Program-made: the position numbers and the translations under genes
Shown here: piece after piece, positions 17,695 to 25,032 of the stretch
How positions within the stretch are numbered: position 1 is the stretch's first letter
Layout of the letters: the number at the start of each line of letters is the position of its first letter
Notes under the pieces: model-generated
Database searches by the model: none
The model's input: the letters and a program-made list of their open reading frames with translations, nothing else
Told to the model about the DNA's origin: nothing
Assembly (NCBI RefSeq): GCF_002911015.1
Contig: NZ_KZ626857.1
Coordinates: 39,431-103,430, forward strand
DNA from: Streptomyces populi
GTDB lineage: Bacteria; Actinomycetota; Actinomycetes; Streptomycetales; Streptomycetaceae
DNA length: 64,000 nucleotides
Reading direction: 5' to 3'

Positions 17695-19169
17695 GCGGCC
17701 CCGTGAACGGCCCCTCGGAGTGGTCCGCGGACGGACCCATGGACGGATCCACGGGCGGATCCGCGGGCGGGCCCGTGAAGAAGCCCGTGAACGGCACGGC
17801 GATCGGCACGACGGGCGGCACGGTGACCGGCTCCGGTGGCGTCCCCGGGGCCGCGCGTTCGCGCCGGTTCCGGCCGCGGGTCCCGCGCGCGCCGCGTTCG
17901 GCCCGCGCCCGGGTGATCCTGATCGCCGTCGTCTTCGCCGTCCTCCAGCTCGCCAACCCCGTCAGCCGGGACACCCCCGACACCAAGAACTACCTCTCGT
18001 ACGCGCTGGACCTGCGCGGTGAGAGCAAGCAGCGGGCCGCCGCCCTGACGATCGACTACGTCTGCGCGGGCAAGGCGTCCGTCGCCCGGCGCAACCAGGC
18101 CGTCGACGTGGTGCGCTTCCACCGCGCGAGTCCGACCCGGCGGGTCGTCGCCGAGTGCCGGCGCGAGCAGTGGCGGGGCGTGTCCGCGCGGCTGGCGGCC
18201 GGGCGGACGGCGGGGCACATCGTGCCGTTCACGCCGCCCCGCTTCATGCGGATCTTCGAGGTGCGGCCGGGGTATCCGGTGTTCCTGGTGCCGTTCGTCA
18301 CGCTGCTGGGGGTGACCTGGGGGCTGTGGGCCTCGGCCGTCGTCGTGACGGTGGCCGGGGGCGTGCTCGTCTTCCTCCTGCTGCGCACCCTGCGCGCCTC
18401 CACCGGCGCAGCCCTGACCGGACAGGTCCTCTACTACGTCCTGCCGTGCGGTACGACGGCGATGCGCCCGATGACCGAGGGCCTGATGATGGCCGTGACC
18501 CTGGCGGCGCTGTGGGGCTGCGCCCTGGTCCTGGAGGGCCGGGCACGGGCGGGGACCTGGCTGGTCGGCGGCTGTCTGGCGGTCCTCTTCACGGTGAAGC
18601 ACTCGCAGGCGCTGTTCCTCGGGCTGTGCCTGGGCGCCGCCTGCGCGGTGCTCCTGGCGCGCCGGCGCCGGTGGGACGGGCCGCTGCGGACCCTCGGCGC
18701 GGTGGCGGGCTGCGGCGTCGCGGCCACCGTGCTGCTCGCGGGGGCGCTGCACTACCCGTCCCAGTCGGAGAGCGTGCAGGACCTGCTCACCGGGCATTAC
18801 GCACGTCCGGACCGCGTCCATCCGTGGCCGGAGTTCCTCCATCTGGAGGCCGCCTTCTGGATCGAGTGGATCCGCCGCCAGTTGTGGGAGCCGCTGTTCC
18901 TCGCCTCGGTGGTGGCGGCCGGGTGGGGGGCGCTGCGCAGGCACCGCGCCTTCGCCGTCTTCCTGATCGCGGCGGCGGGCACCGGGGTGCTCAACCAGGC
19001 CGCGCACCCCGACATCACCGTCTGGGGCGGGCGGCTGATCGTGCTGCTGTGGCTGCTGCCGGCGGTGGGCCTCCCGCTGCTCCTGGACACGGTCGTCCGG
19101 CCGGGCTCCCGTGCGCTCGGCGGCCTGGTCCCGGGGCCCTCGCGTGGGGAGAGCGAGGTCGCCCGATGA
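17691..19169 (+). CDS. Polytopic membrane protein, possible GT-C type glycosyltransferase
   Basis: 492 residues. The first ~55 are Gly/Pro/Ser-rich repeats (GP-dG-s-tGG), then an Arg-rich stretch, a first hydrophobic helix (about 77-92), and an acidic loop motif DTPDTKNY just after it. About eight to nine further helices follow. An acidic motif in the first extracytoplasmic loop is typical of GT-C enzymes that use polyprenyl-phosphate sugars, but no specific family is recognised. The start ATG 17691 overlaps the stop of the TagF-like copy 3 gene, so it is translationally coupled to the wall-polymer enzymes. This linkage is the main argument for a role in the same pathway. Confidence 0.7.
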   Translation: MSGPVNGPSEWSADGPMDGSTGGSAGGPVKKPVNGTAIGTTGGTVTGSGGVPGAARSRRFRPRVPRAPRSARARVILIAVVFAVLQLANPVSRDTPDTKNYLSYALDLRGESKQRAAALTIDYVCAGKASVARRNQAVDVVRFHRASPTRRVVAECRREQWRGVSARLAAGRTAGHIVPFTPPRFMRIFEVRPGYPVFLVPFVTLLGVTWGLWASAVVVTVAGGVLVFLLLRTLRASTGAALTGQVLYYVLPCGTTAMRPMTEGLMMAVTLAALWGCALVLEGRARAGTWLVGGCLAVLFTVKHSQALFLGLCLGAACAVLLARRRRWDGPLRTLGAVAGCGVAATVLLAGALHYPSQSESVQDLLTGHYARPDRVHPWPEFLHLEAAFWIEWIRRQLWEPLFLASVVAAGWGALRRHRAFAVFLIAAAGTGVLNQAAHPDITVWGGRLIVLLWLLPAVGLPLLLDTVVRPGSRALGGLVPGPSRGESEVAR

Positions 19170-19253
19170 GGTGATCCCGGGCTAGGCCGCCGATCACGGC
19201 GGGGATATAGGGCAAATGCCAGAAACCGCCCGTGCTCCTTTCCCCGCCGCCCG

Positions 19254-20939
19254 GTGAACGCCGACGTCGTCACCCGGCGGGGTGCCGTCCGCGGCGCGAC
19301 CGCGCTGCGCGGCGGGGGAGCCTGGCGTCCGACGCCGTACCAGGTCGTCGGCGGCCTGTTCTGGCTGGTGATGACGCTCGCCCACTGGCGGGTCCCGCTG
19401 TGCTGCGACGCGGGCCAGCACGCGGCGGTCGTCGAACGCCTGCGGGCGGACCTGCTGCATCCTCGGCATCCGATGGCGGACCTGCCGGGCGCCGGCAGTC
19501 CGTACTACTCGCCGTACGCGGTGGCCCAGGGCGCCTTCTCACGGCTGACCGGTCTCGGCGGCTGGGCGGTGGTGCGGCTGTCGGGGCCCGTCAACCTGCT
19601 GGTGCTGCTGACGGGCATCGGCCGCTTCACCCGCGTGCTGACGCGCCGTCGCCTCGCCCCGGTCCTGTGCCTGTTCGCGATGGTGCTGCTGTGGGGCACC
19701 GAGCGGGCCTGGTGGAGCGGCTACCTGGGTCTGATGTCGATGACGGGCGACCTGGGCTATCCCTCGACGTTCGCCATCGGACTGGCCTTCTGGGCCTGGG
19801 CGTTCACGGGGCGGCGCGCGGCGGGCGCCGCCGGTCCCGTCCGGTTCGTGGGCCCGGGCGGCCTCGGGAGCCCGTGGGGGTACGCGGCCCTCGGGGCCCT
19901 GTACGGACTGATCCTGCTCGTGCACCCGATCACGTCGGTGGCGGCGGTGCTCGGCGGGGTGGCGTTCGTGGCGGGCGGGCAGCGCGGATGGCGCCCGGCG
20001 GTGGCGGGCCGGTGGCTGCTCACGGGCGCCGTGGCGCTCCTCGTCGCGTACGCGTGGCCGTACTTCGACGTCTTCGCGCTGGCCGGGGACCGCAGCGTCG
20101 ACGCCATGCACGAGCAGCTCTACGACCGGATGCCCGGACACTTCTGGCTGGCGCTGACCGGGGTGCCCGCGCTGTGGCTGCGGGTCCGGCGCGCCCGGCG
20201 GGACGGGGGGCGCGGCCGGCGCGATCCGCTGGTGCTGATGTTCGCGCTGGAGTGCGCGGCGGTGACGTACGGCTGGGTGAGCGGGCACTACACGTACGGC
20301 AGGATCCTCGGGCTCACGCTGGTGCCGCTGCAGTTCGCGCTCGGGGTGGAGCTGGCCCGGCCGCGGCCGTGGGGGCCGTGGCGGCGGCTGCTGGGCGGGG
20401 CGGCGGCCGCGGGCGCGCTGACCGGGTTCCTGACCGTGCACGCCGGGGCGGTGGTGCCGCGTTCCCTGGACCCGGTCGGCTTCGACCAGCCGCCGCGCTG
20501 GCCGACGTACGACTGGGCCGCGCGGCACATCCGGCCCGGCGAGCCGGTCATCGCGGACGGGTACTACTCGGTGCATCTGCTCGCAGGCTACGGCCCGGAC
20601 CTCGCCGCGCCCGCCTGGCCCGATGCCGCCCTCGCCGAGAGCGAGCGGCTGCGCCGGCTCGCCGCGGTCCGCGCCTACCTCGACCCGTCCTCGACCCGGG
20701 CCGAACGCACCGCCGTCGCCCGCCGGTACCACGCCCGCTGGCTGCTGCTGACGCGCTGGCGGCCGGTGCCCGAGGAGGCGACGGTGGTGGCGTGGAGCCG
20801 GGAGACCGGGGAGGTGCTGGCCCGGATCGGTCCGGGGCCCGGCACCCGCGCCGACGCGCCGGCCGGTGCAGGGGCGGGCGCGAAGGGCGGTGCGGGTGCC
20901 GGGGTGAAGGCCGGCGCGGGGGTCCGTGCCGTTCGATGA
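19254..20939 (+). CDS. Polytopic membrane protein of unknown function in glycopolymer cluster
   Basis: 561 residues, with a first hydrophobic segment at about 28-45 followed by CCDAGQH and YYSPY in the first loop, and about ten more helices. The C-terminal ~150 residues are hydrophilic (with DYDWAARHIRPGE-like sequence) and end in an Ala/Gly-rich tail. The architecture (many helices plus a soluble C-terminal domain) resembles GT-C glycosyltransferases, but no diagnostic motif was found. The start GTG at 19254 lacks a clear ribosome-binding site; it lies 84 nt after the preceding membrane-protein gene. It converges on ohrA with only 33 nt between. Confidence 0.65.
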   Translation: MNADVVTRRGAVRGATALRGGGAWRPTPYQVVGGLFWLVMTLAHWRVPLCCDAGQHAAVVERLRADLLHPRHPMADLPGAGSPYYSPYAVAQGAFSRLTGLGGWAVVRLSGPVNLLVLLTGIGRFTRVLTRRRLAPVLCLFAMVLLWGTERAWWSGYLGLMSMTGDLGYPSTFAIGLAFWAWAFTGRRAAGAAGPVRFVGPGGLGSPWGYAALGALYGLILLVHPITSVAAVLGGVAFVAGGQRGWRPAVAGRWLLTGAVALLVAYAWPYFDVFALAGDRSVDAMHEQLYDRMPGHFWLALTGVPALWLRVRRARRDGGRGRRDPLVLMFALECAAVTYGWVSGHYTYGRILGLTLVPLQFALGVELARPRPWGPWRRLLGGAAAAGALTGFLTVHAGAVVPRSLDPVGFDQPPRWPTYDWAARHIRPGEPVIADGYYSVHLLAGYGPDLAAPAWPDAALAESERLRRLAAVRAYLDPSSTRAERTAVARRYHARWLLLTRWRPVPEEATVVAWSRETGEVLARIGPGPGTRADAPAGAGAGAKGGAGAGVKAGAGVRAVR

Positions 20940-20972
20940 CGGACCGTCCCGCCCCGGCCCGCTCGGTGCCGG

Positions 20973-21386
20973 TTACTCGATGACGAGCTCGACCGGGATG
21001 TTGCCGCGGGTGGCGTTGGAGTAGGGGCAGACCTGGTGGGCCTGCTCGACCAGCTTGCGGCCGGTGGCCTCGTCCACGGTGTCGGGCAGCTCGACGCGGA
21101 GCGTGACGGCCAGGCCGAAGCCCTCGCCCTGCTTGCCGATGCTCACCTCGCCGGTCACGGCGGCCTGCGTGACGTCGACCTTCGCGGCGCGGCCGACCAG
21201 GCCGAGGGCGCTCGCGAAACAGGCCGCGTACCCGGCGGCGAACAGCTGCTCGGGGTTGGTGCCCTGGCCGCTGCCGCCCATCTGCGCCGGAATGCCCAGC
21301 TGGAGGTCGAGCGTGCCGTCGGAGCTGACGGCGCGGCCCTCGCGGCCGTGGGTGGCGGTGGCGACGGCGGTGTAGAGCGCGTCCAT
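20973..21386 (-). CDS. ohrA: Organic hydroperoxide resistance protein (OsmC/Ohr family)
   Basis: 137-residue thiol peroxidase that reduces organic hydroperoxides in the cytoplasm. Ohr hallmarks are present: TNPEQLFAAGYAACF with the peroxidatic Cys56, the resolving Cys120 in QVCPYSNATRGN, plus Arg17 and Glu47 of the active site. The length is typical. ATG 21386 is chosen over ATG 21395 because GAGAGGG then lies 9 nt upstream rather than abutting the start. It is divergent from ohrR across a palindromic operator, the arrangement studied in Streptomyces coelicolor, where OhrR represses ohrA until oxidised by peroxide. Confidence 0.95.
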   Translation of the reverse strand: MDALYTAVATATHGREGRAVSSDGTLDLQLGIPAQMGGSGQGTNPEQLFAAGYAACFASALGLVGRAAKVDVTQAAVTGEVSIGKQGEGFGLAVTLRVELPDTVDEATGRKLVEQAHQVCPYSNATRGNIPVELVIE

Positions 21387-21418
21387 GGGGACCATCCCTC
21401 TCAAGTCGAGATCCTGCG

Positions 21419-21441
21419 GGGGCCGCCGGTCCGGCGGCCCC
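21419..21441. other. Short GC hairpin in the ohrA 5' leader
   Basis: Perfect 11-base inverted repeat (21419-21429 and 21431-21441) around a single T, so an effective stem with a small loop after inner pairs open. It lies between the operator and the ohrA start, so it would be in the ohrA mRNA leader. Function unknown. Confidence 0.5.
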
Positions 21442-21461
21442 ACGACCAGAATTAGAGCACG

Positions 21462-21487
21462 CAATTCAGTTGTGCACAACTTAATTG
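21462..21487. promoter_or_regulatory. OhrR operator in the ohrA-ohrR intergenic region
   Basis: A 26-bp palindrome with one mismatched pair: CAATTC, the perfect 14-mer AGTTGTGCACAACT (21468-21481), then TAATTG. It sits in an AT-rich island between the divergent genes. Paired CAATT/AATTG ends resemble OhrR/MarR-family sites. I infer that OhrR binds here and represses both ohrA and its own gene. Confidence 0.85.
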
Positions 21488-21511
21488 TCCACCAGGGCTA
21501 CCCTGGAGGGC

Positions 21512-22009
21512 ATGACCGCGACACCCGCTCCGGGCCCCGGGGCCCCCGCCACCGGGGACTTCCTCCGCCTCGACGAGCAGATCTGCTTCTCGCTGAACGC
21601 CGCCTCGCGCGCCTTCGGCGGTGTCTACCGCGTCCTGCTGAAGGACCTCGGGCTCACCTACCCGCAGTACCTGGTGATGCTGGTGCTGTGGGAGCACGGC
21701 GAACTGCCCGTGAAGAAGGTCGGCGAACATCTGCGGCTCGACTCGGGGACCCTGTCGCCGCTGCTGAAGCGGCTGGAGGCGGCGGGGCTCGTCCGGCGCG
21801 AGCGCAGCGCGCGCGACGAGCGGTCCGTGCAGGTGGGGCTCACCGAGGAGGGGACCGCGCTGCGGGAGCGCGCGCTGGACGTGCCGCGCCGGATCGCGGC
21901 GGCTACCGGGGCGGACCTGGAGGAGATCCGAGCGCTCCGGGCCCGGCTCGACCGGCTGACGGCGGCACTGGACGAGGCAGCCCTGAACCGGGCCCCGGGC
22001 TGTACGTAG
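21512..22009 (+). CDS. ohrR: MarR-family peroxide-sensing repressor OhrR
   Basis: 165 residues with a winged-helix MarR fold. The N-terminal LDEQICFSLNAASRAF carries the conserved sensing Cys25, oxidised by organic hydroperoxides in this family. The recognition helix region (about 70-92, VGEHLRLDSGTLSPLLKRLE) and the wing with RDERSV are clear. A second Cys (C164) lies two residues from the end and might allow a two-Cys mechanism. The start ATG 21512 is only one base from GGAGGG, too close for normal use; an in-frame TTG at 21485 would lie inside the operator. The 3' end overlaps the convergent GT39-like gene by 107 nt. Confidence 0.92.
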   Translation: MTATPAPGPGAPATGDFLRLDEQICFSLNAASRAFGGVYRVLLKDLGLTYPQYLVMLVLWEHGELPVKKVGEHLRLDSGTLSPLLKRLEAAGLVRRERSARDERSVQVGLTEEGTALRERALDVPRRIAAATGADLEEIRALRARLDRLTAALDEAALNRAPGCT

Positions 22010-23564
22010 TCCGGCGCGCGTAGAGGCGCAGCGTCACACCTCTGCGCACGATCCGCTCCAGCGGCACGAACTGCTCGTGGATCACCGCGAGTTTGAGGCG
22101 CTCGGCCGCCTCGCCCGGACGCCAGGCCCGGCGCGTCGCGAAGGGCGCGGCGACCAGCCACACCCGGTCGAGCCGCTCCAGCCTGCGGCGCAGTTCGGCG
22201 GGGTCCGCCTCACGGCCGTACAGGGTTCCGGAGGCGGGTGCGGGAACGTCCAGCGCGATGTCGTGGATGCCGCGGAAGCCCTTGGGGTACGCCAGTGCCG
22301 CTCGCCGCGCGAGCGAGGGCAGGAACAGCACCGGGTCGCCGGGGCGCAGTTCGCGGTGGGCGACGGCGGAGACGGCGGCCAGGTCGTCGGGGCGGCGGTC
22401 GGGGCGGCGGTCCTCGCGCAGCAGCGGGAGCTGGACGGCGAGGACGAGGGCCACGGCGAGGACGCCGGTGGGGACCGCGTGGGGCAGCAGCCGGGGCAGC
22501 CTCGTCGCGAGGTGGTCGGCCCCGGCGGCCGCGAGCAGCGGGGCCCCGGCGAGGGCGTACAGGACGTAACGCTCGTCGTAGAGCGGCCGCCAGTGCGAGA
22601 CCGCCAGCAGCACCCCCGGGGGCACGGCCGCCAGGGGCAGGGCGACGGCCGGCAGCGAGAACTCGCCGCGCGGGGTCCGCTCCGGCCGGAAGGCGAGGGC
22701 GACGAGGACCAGGTAGGGCACGATCACGAGCCGGGCCGGTCCGGTGAACAGCCCGAGCAGACGCCTCACGCTCGCCGGGCCGGTGCGCGCCAGCCAGGCG
22801 ACCTGCGCCGCCTGGCCGTGGGAGACGAGGACCAGCGGCAGCAGCGCCAGGACCACGGCCGCGGCGGCCAGGAGCCAGGCCCGCCACACCCGCCCCGGTA
22901 CGCGGGCGAGCGCCAGCGTCGTGGCGTGGGCGAGGAGCAGGAGCAGCGCCATCTCGTGCAGCAGGCAGGTGGCGGCGGCCGTCGCTCCGTACGCGCACCA
23001 GGGTCCGGGCCGGGTGGACCGGGCGGCCCGGACCAGCAGCAGGGTCGTCCCGGCCGCGCCCGCCGCGACGAGCGCGTAGGAACGGCCCTCCTGGGCGAAG
23101 TGGCCGGTCATGGGGGTGACGGCGTACAGCAGGCCCGCCCACAGGCCGACGCGCGGGCGGCCGAGGCGGACGCCGAGGGCGGCCACGAGCCCGGCGGTCG
23201 CGGCGGCGCCGCAGACGGAGGGCAGGCGCAGGGCGACCTCGCCGGGGTGCGGGGCGAGGACGGCGTGCATGAGGAGGTAGTACAGGCCGTGCACGGCGTC
23301 CACGGTGTGCAGCAGGTGCCAGATCTGGGGCACGGAGCGCTGGGCGACCTGGAAGGTCACCGCCTCGTCGCGCCACATGCCGCCGCGGTCGAGCCCCCAC
23401 AGGCCGATCCCGAGCATGACCACGACGGGCACGAGGACGGACGAGGCGGCGGCCACCGCCCGCGGGCACCGGACCGCCGGACGTCGGGCCACCGGACGTC
23501 GGGCCACCGGTCGCCGGGTCGTCGGTCGCCGGGTCGTCGGCAGCCTCATCCACGCATACACCAT
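21903..23564 (-). CDS. GT39-like (PMT-type) membrane glycosyltransferase
   Basis: 553-residue polytopic protein with about ten hydrophobic helices. The first external loop has WRDEAVT, the acidic motif typical of polyprenyl-phosphate-mannose-dependent GT39/ArnT-like enzymes, and RLPS follows in the next segment. The N-terminus carries tandem RRP pentapeptides, giving a strongly positive cytoplasmic tail. The C-terminus has a soluble domain of about 150 residues and a Pro-rich end. Start ATG 23564 has no clear ribosome-binding site; ATG 23549 is an alternative. The last 107 nt lie antisense to the end of ohrR. The acceptor could be a wall polymer, lipid or protein; this is undetermined. Confidence 0.75.
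   Translation of the reverse strand: MVYAWMRLPTTRRPTTRRPVARRPVARRPAVRCPRAVAAASSVLVPVVVMLGIGLWGLDRGGMWRDEAVTFQVAQRSVPQIWHLLHTVDAVHGLYYLLMHAVLAPHPGEVALRLPSVCGAAATAGLVAALGVRLGRPRVGLWAGLLYAVTPMTGHFAQEGRSYALVAAGAAGTTLLLVRAARSTRPGPWCAYGATAAATCLLHEMALLLLLAHATTLALARVPGRVWRAWLLAAAAVVLALLPLVLVSHGQAAQVAWLARTGPASVRRLLGLFTGPARLVIVPYLVLVALAFRPERTPRGEFSLPAVALPLAAVPPGVLLAVSHWRPLYDERYVLYALAGAPLLAAAGADHLATRLPRLLPHAVPTGVLAVALVLAVQLPLLREDRRPDRRPDDLAAVSAVAHRELRPGDPVLFLPSLARRAALAYPKGFRGIHDIALDVPAPASGTLYGREADPAELRRRLERLDRVWLVAAPFATRRAWRPGEAAERLKLAVIHEQFVPLERIVRRGVTLRLYARRTTYSPGPGSGLPRPVPPSAGRAGPGALGSPPGPPR
23476..23535 (-). repeat. Four 15-bp tandem repeats coding for TTRRP/VARRP units
   Basis: Units at 23476-23490, 23491-23505, 23506-23520 and 23521-23535; adjacent units differ by at most a few bases. 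They encode a basic N-terminal tail (TTRRP twice, VARRP twice) just before the first membrane helix of the GT39-like protein. Confidence 0.85.
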
Positions 23565-23657
23565 GGGGACGATTTTTTGCTATTAAACAACCTTTGGGCG
23601 GTATTGACGGCGTATCGCACGTCATGACCCATCCATGCGGCTTACGATCCGGGCTTG
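23565..23657. promoter_or_regulatory. AT-rich divergent promoter region
   Basis: 93 nt between divergent membrane-enzyme genes. The segment 23571-23592 (six T, then GCTATTAAACAA) is strikingly AT-rich for this genome, and TATTAA could serve as a -10 element. No matching -35 element is obvious. Confidence 0.4.
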
Positions 23658-24986
23658 ATGAGCGCCTTCCGGAACCACCGCCCTCCGGGGCGCGTCCGCA
23701 GAGTCCCGCCCGCCCCGCGACCCTGCGGACACGCCCTCGCCCTCGCCGCCGCCTGGCTCGCCACCCGCGCCCTGATGCTGTGGCTCCTCGCCCACGACCG
23801 GCTCGCCCCGCTCGGCCGGGGCGGGGTGTCCCGCGAGGTGAGGCAGCTGTACTTCCACTGGTACGGCGTCCTGTCGCAGGGCGCGTTCCCGGTGGGCGAC
23901 CGGCTGTGGCAGTACCCGCCGGGCGCCGGTCCGGTGCTGCTGGCGCCCGGACTGCTGCCGGGGCTGACGTACTTCACCGCGTTCGTGGCCTGCACGCTCG
24001 CCGCCGACGCGGTGGTCACCGCCGCCCTCGCGCGCGCGGGGCTGCGGTCCGGCCGCAGTCCGCGCGGTCCCTGGCTGTGGGTACTGGGCCTGCCCCTCCT
24101 GCTCCACGTCCCGCTCGCCCGGTACGACGTGCAGGTCACCGCCTTCGCCGTCGTCTCCCTGCTGGCGCTCTCGCGCCGTCCGCGCGCGTGCGGCGCGTTC
24201 GCCGCGGCGGGGGCCCTGGTGAAGGTCTGGCCCGCGCTGGCCCTGATCGGCACCCCCCGGGGCCGCACCACCCGCCAGGTGTGGACCTCGGCGGCGGTCA
24301 CCGCCGCCGCGCTGCTCGCCGTCCTCGCGGCCGCCTTCGGCACTCCCTTCGACTTCCTGCGCCAGCAGAGCGGCCGGGGCGTCCAGATCGAGTCCCTCGG
24401 CGGCACGGTCCTGGGCTTCGCGCGCCACGCCGGCTGGCCGGGGACGGCCCGCTACCAGTACGGCGCGATGGAGTTCGTCGGGCCGTACACCGGCGCGGTC
24501 GCGGCCTGCTCGCTGGCCCTGACGGCCGTCGCGTTCGGGCTCGTGCTGCTGTGGCGGGTCCGGGCGCGGCACTGGACGAGCGCCACCCCCTACGACGCGG
24601 CGCTCACGGCCGTCCTGCTGTTCACCGTGACGAGCCGGGTGATCAGCCCCCAGTACATGGTGTGGCTGCTGGGCCTCGCCGCCGTCTGCCTGACCTCGCG
24701 GCACACCACGCAGCGCCCGGTCGCGGTGCTCGTCGTGGCGGCGACGGCGGTCAGTTCGGTGGTGTACCCGGGGATGTACGGCGAAGTGGTGCGCAGCACC
24801 TGGACGGGCTGCCTGCTGATGCTCGTGCGCAACGGCCTGCTGGCCGCGGCGGCGGGGTGGTCGTTCCTACGGCTGTGGCGGTCGGGCCCGTCCACGGAAG
24901 CCCCGCACGACGCCGGGCCGGCCGGGCGGGAGCGGGCCGGAGCGGACACACACCGGATTCCCGCCGGTCTCCGAACGAGACAGTGA
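23658..24986 (+). CDS. GT87-like (DUF2029) membrane mannosyltransferase candidate
   Basis: 442 residues with about ten membrane helices. After the first helix (about 25-45) the loop EVRQLYFHWYGVL-QGAFPVGDRLWQYPPG follows the pattern of GT87/DUF2029 proteins (PimE relatives), which transfer mannose from polyprenyl-phosphate mannose on the outer side of the membrane. A later R-Y-D-V-Q motif is also typical. ATG 23658 follows directly on a TTG codon that is also in frame. It is divergent from the GT39-like gene and followed 46 nt later by a GT2 gene. Assignment to GT87 is by overall pattern. Confidence 0.7.
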   Translation: MSAFRNHRPPGRVRRVPPAPRPCGHALALAAAWLATRALMLWLLAHDRLAPLGRGGVSREVRQLYFHWYGVLSQGAFPVGDRLWQYPPGAGPVLLAPGLLPGLTYFTAFVACTLAADAVVTAALARAGLRSGRSPRGPWLWVLGLPLLLHVPLARYDVQVTAFAVVSLLALSRRPRACGAFAAAGALVKVWPALALIGTPRGRTTRQVWTSAAVTAAALLAVLAAAFGTPFDFLRQQSGRGVQIESLGGTVLGFARHAGWPGTARYQYGAMEFVGPYTGAVAACSLALTAVAFGLVLLWRVRARHWTSATPYDAALTAVLLFTVTSRVISPQYMVWLLGLAAVCLTSRHTTQRPVAVLVVAATAVSSVVYPGMYGEVVRSTWTGCLLMLVRNGLLAAAAGWSFLRLWRSGPSTEAPHDAGPAGRERAGADTHRIPAGLRTRQ

Positions 24987-25032
24987 CCATCTCTTAACGG
25001 AGAATTACCCGCAATACTTACGATTCCGGCCC

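Noticed and set aside
23476..23535. CRISPR-like array
   Set aside because: Four contiguous 15-bp units without spacers, in frame inside a coding sequence; a coding tandem repeat.
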